This document shows positions 57,901 to 64,000 of a DNA stretch of 64,000 bases, piece by piece. The position numbers and the translations under genes were made by a program. The notes under the pieces are model-generated. The model did not search any database and was not told where the DNA came from. It saw only the letters and a program-made list of their open reading frames with translations. Source of the stretch: Pholis gunnellus (Eukaryota; Chordata; Actinopteri; Perciformes; Pholidae); NCBI GenBank assembly GCA_910591455.2, contig OU342821.1:3576501-3640500 (forward strand). The letters are read 5' to 3'. Numbering within the stretch: the first letter of the stretch is position 1; every line of letters begins with the position of its first letter.

Positions 57901-59119
57901 TACTTTTTTCGCCGACCATGAATATCCAAAAGTCTTGTGGCTCAGTAGTGGAACGGGGTAGTATGGTTAGTTAGTCCTGATGGGCAGGTGGCACCTTGCA
58001 TGGTAGCCCCTGCCATCAGTGTGTGGGTGAGTGACATGTGGTGATAAAGCACTTTGAGTGGTCTGAAGACTAGAAAAGAGAGATATACGAGTACAGTCCA
58101 TTTACAATATTACACAAATGCCACCGTCGGACGGAGAACAGTAGCCCCTTCCACACAAAGACAAAGGCGGCGCTTTTTAGTCATCGTCCCAGCCTGTGGT
58201 AATGTCTACATTAGGCTATGTGAGAGTAGCAGCTGAAATGCATACACATAACAATGGAAAAAACGATTTCTTTTATTAAAATATGTATTTCATAACTGGA
58301 ATATCAGGGCCACTGGTTGCGTTGCTCAACATCCTCAAATCCTTTTCTCTTGTAAACTTGTTTTTTACAAAATACATAGCAAATGTCCAACCTATTCCTT
58401 TCACAAGTATGTAAACCACACATAGGAAAATAAGGGTTACGTTAGAACAACAAAATAGTCTTTCCTCATTATACTAACATACACTTGCCTTCTTGAAGCT
58501 TTTTTTGTTGTCCACTTAGTCTTTGTGCTGATGACTCAACCTGGAGAGTTTTAGTAGTGAAACACTCCCGCAGACTGTAAAGCATCAAACCTTGCCGTCT
58601 TCACGATTCTCATGGTGCGTATATTTGTTGTTTTCAGGTGCAGCATCAAACGCTCTGCGTCAGCCCTACCTGTGGTTAACCATCATCCTGACTGTGGGCA
58701 TCAGCCTGCTGCCCGTCATCTGTATCCAGTTCCTCTATAAAAGCATCTGGCCCTCTGTAGGAGATAAGGTACGACCGACATGCTGCTGGGTCTGTCTTTA
58801 AAAGGAAATGGTCATAAAATGTATCTTCTTCCAACACGGCAGTGTTTCTCTAATGTTCCCTGCTCATTTCTCATCATCCCCCCAGATCCAGAGGAACAGG
58901 AAGAGGTACGAGATGGAGATGGAAGAGGAGGAGAGGAGGAAGCCGCCGCCCTTCCAGCGCGGCCGGCATTCCCGCCGCTCCGCCTACGCCTTCTCTCACT
59001 CCCGCGGCTACGCCGACCTCATCTCGTCCGGACGGAGCATCCGGCGGCGCCCGACGGCCCGCGGCGGACCCCAGGACAGCATCAGGGAGGTTCCCCAGAG
59101 AGAGGCCGAGAACATCTGA
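36943..59119 (+). CDS. atp8b1: Phospholipid-transporting P4-ATPase ATP8B1 (complete, 29 coding exons)
   Basis: P4-ATPase lipid flippase; in mammals it works with CDC50A (TMEM30A) in apical membranes, and loss causes familial cholestasis. Exons: 36943-37108, 37276-37373, 41691-41804, 41915-42013, 42427-42488, 42821-42893, 44309-44379, 44969-45051, 45354-45512, 46170-46258, 47116-47306, 48457-48541, 48863-48986, 50234-50277, 50911-51067, 51916-52104, 52702-52814, 52966-53130, 53528-53639, 54016-54091, 54660-54792, 54931-55059, 55161-55317, 55416-55639, 56303-56386, 56728-56973, 57322-57460, 58638-58768, 58886-59119. The sum is 3747 bases: 1248 residues and stop (human 1251). Seen: N-terminal PYSDDETDDEL, actuator DGET at 227-230, PISL in TM4 at 396-399, phosphorylated Asp 449 in DKTGT, KGADT, TGDK at 727-730, GDGAND at 886-891, and C-terminal AYAFSHSRGYADLISSGR at 1204-1221, the known autoinhibitory tail. 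ATP8B1 is favoured over ATP8B2/4 by the N-terminus and tail. Confidence 0.97.
37626..38279. mobile_element. Non-autonomous hAT-like element, 'tagtggtg' ends
   Basis: The inverted ends are tagtggtgcaacaga at 37626 and ccgttacaccacta ending at 38279. The flanks gtcatttt and gttaattt agree at 6 of 8 positions, as expected for an old 8-bp duplication. It has no coding capacity. Confidence 0.6.
39000..39245. repeat. LINE-tail-like repeat ('ttattcatccccagggggaaat')
   Basis: The text actttattcatccccaggg followed by gaaatttgtttg and an A-rich stretch resembles the 3' end of a common fish retroposon. A shorter relative (gttattcatcccgcaagggg) is at 61048-61075. The family name is not certain. Confidence 0.5.
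40380..40740. repeat. Fragment of dispersed DNA-transposon-like repeat
   Basis: The words tggtttccccagtttggtgt, gcgcagagtcctgaactcaa and cccatccaacacttttggg come from the same interspersed family as the fragment at 6976-7120, judged from memory of that repeat. This is a decayed internal part. Confidence 0.45.
40961..41350 (+). repeat. Dispersed repeat, copy A of a pair
   Basis: It aligns with 55857-56208 in the same orientation. The core at 41055-41160 (tgtatggaagtctatgag to aatctctagttt) is almost identical in both copies over about 100 bases. Confidence 0.8.
42033..42055. repeat. Short (CA)n run in atp8b1 intron
   Basis: About ten CA units just downstream of a coding exon. Confidence 0.85.
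43265..43610. repeat. Dispersed repeat ('gctagggtaggtaat')
   Basis: It begins aaagctagggtaggtaatg and includes gagcactcattgaacgg, both familiar from an interspersed element in many teleost introns. Ends are not clearly defined. Confidence 0.5.
44085..44179 (-). repeat. Dispersed repeat, 'catagggagcgggtc' family, copy C
   Basis: Read on the minus strand it gives cagtgtgtaggatttag, gatctatt.gcagaaatggaa and tctacatagggagcgggtc, matching copies A (52421-52576) and B (53201-53340) in opposite orientation. Confidence 0.65.
45791..46034. mobile_element. MITE, 'agctgcaac' family, copy 2
   Basis: A shorter, more diverged copy of the element at 33832-34138. It shares ttagagctg at the left, the aattgaatatctttggct core, ttgacattttac, and the cttgcagcaca right end. 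Confidence 0.6.
46380..46900. repeat. atp8b1 intron with diverged local duplication
   Basis: The text gtatgaatctttcaggaccttc near 46575 recurs as tatgtatctttcaggaactt near 46750, a local duplication about 180 bases apart. It lies inside the intron before the exon at 47116. No exon is supported. Confidence 0.35.
47307..48456 (+). other. atp8b1 intron, no feature seen
   Basis: Ordinary intron sequence; open frames are short and featureless. Confidence 0.55.
48987..50233 (+). other. atp8b1 intron, no clear feature
   Basis: Intron with repeat-like text near 49.56-49.70 kb (tgtttagtccgaatcgg) but no definable ends. No gene is seen. Confidence 0.5.
51460..51780. repeat. Dispersed repeat in atp8b1 intron
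   Basis: Text such as aaaggattagtttggatt, gatggaggcaatggtagacc and ggtactccagactgggggcg resembles an interspersed fish repeat. Ends are not defined. Confidence 0.45.
52421..52576 (+). repeat. Dispersed repeat, 'catagggagtgggtcc' family, copy A
   Basis: It begins ttaaaggtccagtatgaag and ends tctacatagggagtgggtcc. It is in the intron before the exon at 52702; the best match is copy B in the second intron after it. Confidence 0.75.
53201..53340 (+). repeat. Dispersed repeat, copy B
   Basis: It begins aaaggtcgagtgtgtagc and ends cataaggagcgggtcc. It is alignable with copy A over its full length, with one 16-17 base gap relative to A. Confidence 0.75.
54330..54550 (+). repeat. Common teleost repeat ('agattgtaaagccctctgagg'), copy 1
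   Basis: It contains gagagggatccctc, ggggagttttttcctg, ccgatgtgaaggtc, gatgtcgtatgctgtac and gattgtaaagccctctgag in the order seen in an abundant teleost repeat. A reverse-oriented copy is at 62975-63195. Confidence 0.7.
55857..56208 (+). repeat. Dispersed repeat, copy B of the pair with 40961-41350
   Basis: It shares caggcagcaac, gcgttctctctattggcca and the nearly invariant gtctatgagaaaatgact core with copy A, and ends near cttatatacagtctatgg. Confidence 0.8.
56648..56720. repeat. (CTC)n microsatellite next to a splice acceptor
   Basis: About 24 perfect CTC trinucleotides ending seven bases before the AG of the acceptor for the atp8b1 exon at 56728. The repeat forms the polypyrimidine tract of that acceptor. 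Confidence 0.95.
57461..58637 (+). other. atp8b1 intron with poly(A) run
   Basis: Intron with a run of about 23 A at 57718-57740, preceded by tataccttt. It could be the tail of a retroposed fragment, but no retroposon body is evident. No exon is seen. Confidence 0.5.
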
Positions 59120-60535
59120 CGGAGCCGAGCGTGAGATGGAGCAGAACTGTATCCAGAAGGGGTTTTAAATATTTGGGAAAGTTCGAGGAGCGCTTGGTTC
59201 ATCCTCATTTTTTGCTGCTTAAGTGGTCAACATCGGAAACGGCGCAGAAACAAACTGCAGCCTGGTTGGAGTTTAGAGCGACCTCTTTCTTGAAGAAAGT
59301 TAAATCAAGCGCTGCTGAATGTGTCTCCAGTCTGTGACTCCACTGCCTCCAGTTCCTCCTCTTTGCACAGACTCTCACCGACGACACGACCGCCATTACC
59401 GGGGTTTTAGGTCATGCAGCGACTGTGTGACTGACAATGTTTAACTCAGGATTTTTAAATATAGAAGCCTTGTTTTTAGTCGGATTGTCATTGCTGGATG
59501 TGGAGCCGTAACGTTATTTAATATGATGCTTATTTTTGGCATACACAGTTTTAGCCGGATGTCTGCGGAGCACTTGATATGTTAGTGTTTTATTCAAATT
59601 AAATAATATATATTTATGCCAGTCAATTTGTCCGTTATCTGCATGAAATCAGACATCACTTCTGTCCGTTGAGATGCAAATCCAAAGATTTTCCTTCAAA
59701 TGAAAACAGGCTGAAACTAAACGTATCAAGGTATGCTCTTTTAATATTTTATTATAAATAATGGTGGGATATTACTATGCCAGGCTATGCGAGGTGGTTG
59801 GATGTTCTAAAGTGTGTCTTAATTTAAAAACAACTTGTAAATAGTGATCTTCTCTCCTGTGCTGCATCACATGTCCCAAGTGTCCTTACAGATGGATGTT
59901 GTAGTCGCTACCTTAAGGGACCTCGACCTTTTGTTTCCGCCTTGACATTTTTTAAGTGCCTCTTTCAAACCGGAATCCTAATGTTTGTTCTTTTAATATA
60001 CCCTGAGGTGCCTGAAACACACTGTAGGGAAGCTGCAAGGAGCTCAAGTTTGTCTTCCTGTTTGCAGAAAGTAAATTCAAGCGCTCCTTACTTCTAATGG
60101 GGAAAGAAACACAGCAAGGAGGTCTAATGTTATCTTCATATTATTATGTCGAACTAGTTTATTCGGTTCTTTCAGGTTTTTTTTTTTTTGTTTTTTACTT
60201 CTTGGAAGTTACATCACACGGGTAACAATAATGAGGATTTCTGTTTTTTGTCACTGGTTGTTTATAACTAACCCAAAGGGGATGTTTGTCTTTTTCCAGT
60301 GCTGATAATCACACTTGGGATGTTCTTGAAACGGCAGTAAGCCCAAATGGACACGTTCCCGGTCTGTTACTGTAGCCCCTCCATGCTGGTGTTACTGTAT
60401 GCAGATGTCTTTTTATTACTGAATGAATGGAGGCAGATGAGATGCTGGTGATTGTACCGGCAACAGTTTGGTCTCTGTCATATGACGTATTTTATCATGT
60501 GGTTGTTAATAAAAGCCAAGGGCACATTTAGCGAT
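59120..60535 (+). other. atp8b1 3' UTR
   Basis: About 1.4 kb between the stop codon and the poly(A) signal at 60508, with T-rich tracts (60178-60200) and several ATTTA-like words. No downstream ORF with protein features is seen. The mRNA end is inferred from the signal. Confidence 0.65.
60508..60513 (+). terminator. atp8b1 poly(A) signal AATAAA
   Basis: AATAAA in gttaataaaagcc, followed about 45 bases later by a GT-rich stretch (gagtgtttatttcattgtgg) typical of downstream elements. Confidence 0.7.
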
Positions 60536-61630
60536 CTGAAACGAGTGTTTATTTCATTGTGGTGACTCATTTTATGCATGATTGTTGTGATTTTAATTTA
60601 AGGCAACATTAAGTACTTAAGTTTCAGTACCGTTACCCAGTGGTAGGCTACATTTTTCAGTAACTTATTTTGGTGCGTATAGTTTTTTTTTTATTGACCA
60701 AAATAAGTTGGTGTTTTATGTAAATGTCCAATCCAAATCTTTATGTGAATCATGTTTAGATAGTTATCTATCTGCAATAACTTAAATGATTTAAGCAAAT
60801 AATCGATACAACAGAAATGAATACAATAATTTGATTAATAAAACAATTATTAAATATAACTTAAGAGGGACTACAGTCACTGGACGAATAAAGACTGGGT
60901 TTTTTTTGGGATCCTGAGGCAGAGAACATAACTTCTATGCCCCGTTCTCTCCCCATTAAGTCGACTTTGTGCCAGATATAAGGACGAGAATCCCCTTGAC
61001 TTCCGAAGGAAATTCTCTGCCACAGAGAGTTTATAGATATATACGTTATTCATCCCGCAAGGGGAAATTTGTTAATTGCGCACAGCTAGGAGCTGCGCAG
61101 CCTGAGTTTAACTGAGAAACTCAGAAGGACCATTAAGAAATCATCTCACCGTAAGATGTTTAGCTTGGTGTCTGGGCTTAGTTAGGTGTGTGTGTGTGTG
61201 CGCACACCTATCCAACAGTGGGCTTAGGCGTCGTTACACAGCCACTAACTGTGCACCGAGGAACCAACAGGGGACATTTTTTAGGTCCCCTGATGGTCAT
61301 GCCTTATATCAAGCTGAAATCATGTCCAAAGCCCTCTGGTAGATTTTTTTTACATTTTAGCCAAGTGGGGACTTGCATGTGTGTGAGTGTTTAAGTCCAT
61401 GTGCAGCACTTATCCTACAGGCTGGGGCAGGGATTTTAACGACCCCATTCACACACGTCGTTTAAACACTCCTCCATTGTGTGAATGGCTTGCAGCCCCA
61501 AGCCTGTCTTTCAGACTGTGGAGGGCTAACAGGCCACTTAGTGAAGACATCAGTCTCTTGAAACATGATGTTTTATTTTATAATCAAAATAATATTCAAC
61601 TTTAGTGGATATCTTAAGTTTTAGTTTTGG
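60536..61630. other. Intergenic, repeat fragments
   Basis: It holds a LINE-tail-like piece at 61048-61075 and a short (GT)n run at 61186-61201. No gene is supported. Confidence 0.5.
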
Positions 61631-61639
61631 CACTGTATT

Positions 61640-62010
61640 AATTTAAATGGCTACCAAGAAGGCAGGAGAGCAACGTGTATTTTAGAATCTAAAAGAATGG
61701 AAGAAAATACAAAAACAACCAGGGTTAAATTAATATAATACTTAAGTACCTAAATACTTAAGATTCTTTCTTTTCAGTTTTAGTTCACTAAAAACTGATT
61801 TGTCATCAGCCTTTCCAAAATACTTTCCTGACCAGTTTGCACAAGCACTGGATGTAAATCAACTTTTCAATATACTAGTGTGCTCAGTCTACACTTGGAT
61901 TCACATTACAGTAAAAAGGTCCACACTTGTACTGTAAGGAATGACAGAGGTCCACCGTTGGCTGGTACATAATGACACAAGTTCCCTCTTAGATAGCATG
62001 GAGTGACATT
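61640..62010 (+). repeat. Direct duplication, unit 1
   Basis: It pairs with 62168-62540 at an offset of 528-529 bases. Shared words include caagcactggat, aggtccacacttgta, cataatgacacaagttccct and agatagcatgga. The 3' part contains three tandem 30-base modules of the pattern gta..gaatgaca...gtccc. Confidence 0.75.
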
Positions 62011-62167
62011 AAAACTCCACGTATGAAAAGAAATGAGCTAAATTAATAATACTTGTGAAACAAATTATCTAAACTAAATAATTCTATATTATTCTTCAAA
62101 CATGTTGTGTTTTTGTAAAATATACATAAAGGCACAGCTGTAGTGGATGGCGTAACCATTTTCAATC

Positions 62168-62540
62168 TCAACACTATTAAAATGAAGCGTTACCCAGAAG
62201 GCAAGGAAGTAATGAGAACTTCAAAATCTAAAAGAAGAAAAAAAACAGGATGAAATTAGGAATAAAATGGTCACGTTTGGATCCTTTCTTTTCACTTTTA
62301 ATTTTTAAAATATTTTTCATTATTAGACTTTGCCCTTGGACAGTTTTTACAAGCACTGGATTTCAAACGATTTTACAATGCATCTATGTCCTCAAGCTTT
62401 ATTTATTGGAATTATTTTTGTTGATTCATAGTACAGGATGAAAAAGGTCCACACTTGTATTGTATGGAATGACAAGAGGTCCACAGTTGGCTGCTACATA
62501 ATGACACAAGTTCCCTCTGAGATAGCATGGAGCGACATCC
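62168..62540 (+). repeat. Direct duplication, unit 2
   Basis: Second unit of the pair; identity with unit 1 is highest in the last 90 bases (62441-62535) and lower in the AT-rich front part. Confidence 0.75.
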
Positions 62541-62721
62541 AGGAGGTATTGTGAAAACACAATGACAGCCAATTATGATATATGGTTTTGGCTGTAGTGT
62601 AGTTTTTTTTATTCCTTGTCTACATTGAAGTAATGATTTTGTTCTCATTAATACAATATGTGTCACATGAAGTATTTATTGGCGAAAAGAGAACGCATAT
62701 TTGAGGGCTGTCAAATGGTGC

Positions 62722-62830
62722 AGCATTGTCAAAATCAGAATCAGCATCAAAATCAGCATCAGCTTTAATGGCCAAGTAACTGCACTCAATGGACATGCAC
62801 AATAAAGCTGAACAAAGATAAACAAATAGT
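62722..62830. repeat. LINE-tail-like repeat ('atcagctttaatggccaagta')
   Basis: The words aaaatcagcatcagctttaa followed by tggccaagtaactgca match the 3' end of a retroposon frequent in fish; aatcagca is tandemly repeated in front of it. Confidence 0.5.
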
Positions 62831-62974
62831 AAATAATTTGACTACTATAATAAACATTTGGCTAATGCGTATAGGGATAATGAAATAAATAAATTCTTTG
62901 TAAATATAAATCAACAACAGTTCTGTTCTAAACAGTAATACAGTAACAATGGAACTGAGAGTATTGTCAACTGA

Positions 62975-63195
62975 AATTACAAATTTGCCTCAGAGGGCTT
63001 TACAATATGTACAAATACGACATCCTCTGACCCTTGACCCTCCCATTGGAACAGAAAAAACTCCCCAAAAATCCTTTAACGGGGAGAAAAGAGGAAGAAA
63101 CTTTAGAGAGAGCAACAGAGGAGGATCCTCTATCAGGATGGACAGAAGTGTGATAGATGTCGTGTACAGAATGAACAACATAACAGAATTATAAC
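62975..63195 (-). repeat. Common teleost repeat, copy 2 (reverse orientation)
   Basis: It reads tttgcctcagagggcttta, gacatcctctgacccttgac, actccccaaaaatcctttaa, agcaacagaggaggatcc and agatgtcgtgtacagaa, the reverse of copy 1 at 54330-54550. Confidence 0.7.
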
Positions 63196-63199
63196 TTAT

Positions 63200-64000
63200 T
63201 AAATGCATATGACAGAAATTATTCATATAATGAGAGTAGTAAGCAGAAGGAAAAATTACGAATAACAGCAGCAGCAGTGGCTATAGTAGAATAACAATAA
63301 CAAAAGCAGTAATGATATCGGCAATAGCAACGCCTGTATAGAATGATTTTAGTCCCCTCTTTGCCTGTACAAAATGACATTGGTTCCCTGTTGAATGTTA
63401 TTGAACGACGCTTAAACTTTTAGATTTCAATATTTGCATAGATGAACTACCAATTATTTGACACTTACACTGATGCTCCGTTTACATGAACCCCAATAAG
63501 ATTATGCCAATACAGCAAAAAACATCCATAACAAAATACATTGTATCAAAAACATAACTGAAAAAATGACTTTAGTGAGAGCCCAGAATTTCTTCAGTGA
63601 ATACAGGTGAAGAAAGACACTCCATATGTCTTTACCTTCTTTTCTGTGTGCTCATCACAGCAGGAAGCAATGGTTTCCTAAAACAAATGACATTTACAAT
63701 ATGAAATTAATCATTTTAAGTATGTAAGTTTTAATCGTTTACATTTTTTTGACAGTTGACAGTTTTTATCATCCACACCCATTTCTTATGCTGCACCATG
63801 TAAGGGTCACTTTACATTTGAAGTTCCAACCATATGCTTTAAATGAATTTATGCCAGTTTGCAAAGCATATTTACACTATTAATAAGGGTGAAAGAAGTC
63901 CTCACCACTGAGTTAAATGATTAAATCCCTGAGTGGCATGTAACAAAATGTGAAAATATTAATATATAGATATAAATACATGTCTCCATTGGCTGTTAGA
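63200..64000. other. Intergenic right edge
   Basis: AT-rich DNA. A third set of the 30-base modules (tgtatagaatgattttagtc, tgtacaaaatgacattggtt) is at 63337-63420. No gene is seen. Confidence 0.5.

Noticed and set aside
1..64000. CRISPR array, prophage, endogenous virus, rRNA or tRNA cluster
   Set aside because: No direct-repeat/spacer pattern, viral gene or rRNA sequence was noticed. A tRNA or snoRNA cannot be excluded by eye; tRNAscan-SE and Infernal would settle it.

Overview
The window is nuclear DNA of a ray-finned fish, most likely a spiny-rayed teleost. The signs are multi-exon vertebrate genes with GT-AG introns, a fish-type TRIM gene of the TRIM16-like/finTRIM group, hAT-type DNA transposons, many short dispersed repeats of kinds seen across teleosts, and abundant (CA)n and (TA)n microsatellites. 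Three genes are recognised with high confidence: nars1, txnl1 and atp8b1. Their human counterparts all lie in 18q21.31, so this is a conserved synteny block. All identifications rest on reading translations by eye; no database search was run.

Layout. 437-7775 (minus): twelve 5' exons of cytosolic asparaginyl-tRNA synthetase; the 3' exons lie beyond the left edge. 8430-9892: a decayed hAT transposon with intact ends and an 8-bp target duplication. 10403-12055 (minus): a single-exon RING/B-box/coiled-coil/SPRY TRIM gene. 13329-18016 (minus): a complete eight-exon txnl1. 18.0-22.9 kb: repeats, including a degenerate minisatellite. 23019-24009 (plus): a tentative small secreted-protein gene behind a TATA box. 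24.1-25.5 kb: hAT-type remnants, one of them an inverted piece related to the 8.4-kb element. 26304-27171 (minus): a tentative three-exon gene for a 75-residue nuclear-type protein that I do not recognise. 28.6-60.5 kb (plus): complete atp8b1, with a noncoding first exon, an 8-kb first intron, 29 coding exons (36943-59119, 1248 residues) and a poly(A) signal at 60508. 60.5-64 kb: gene-free, with a 528-bp direct duplication and 30-bp modular repeats.

The genes do not form an operon or a pathway. nars1 charges tRNA-Asn, txnl1 is a proteasome-associated thioredoxin, atp8b1 is a P4-ATPase lipid flippase, and the TRIM is a probable ubiquitin ligase. nars1, the TRIM and txnl1 read leftward; atp8b1 reads rightward. 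No prokaryotic-type system, CRISPR array or virus was seen. The most novel candidates are the 75-residue gene, the small secreted-protein gene, a minus-strand exon candidate beside an RFX X-box-like site inside atp8b1 intron 1, and the modular 30-bp repeats downstream of atp8b1.
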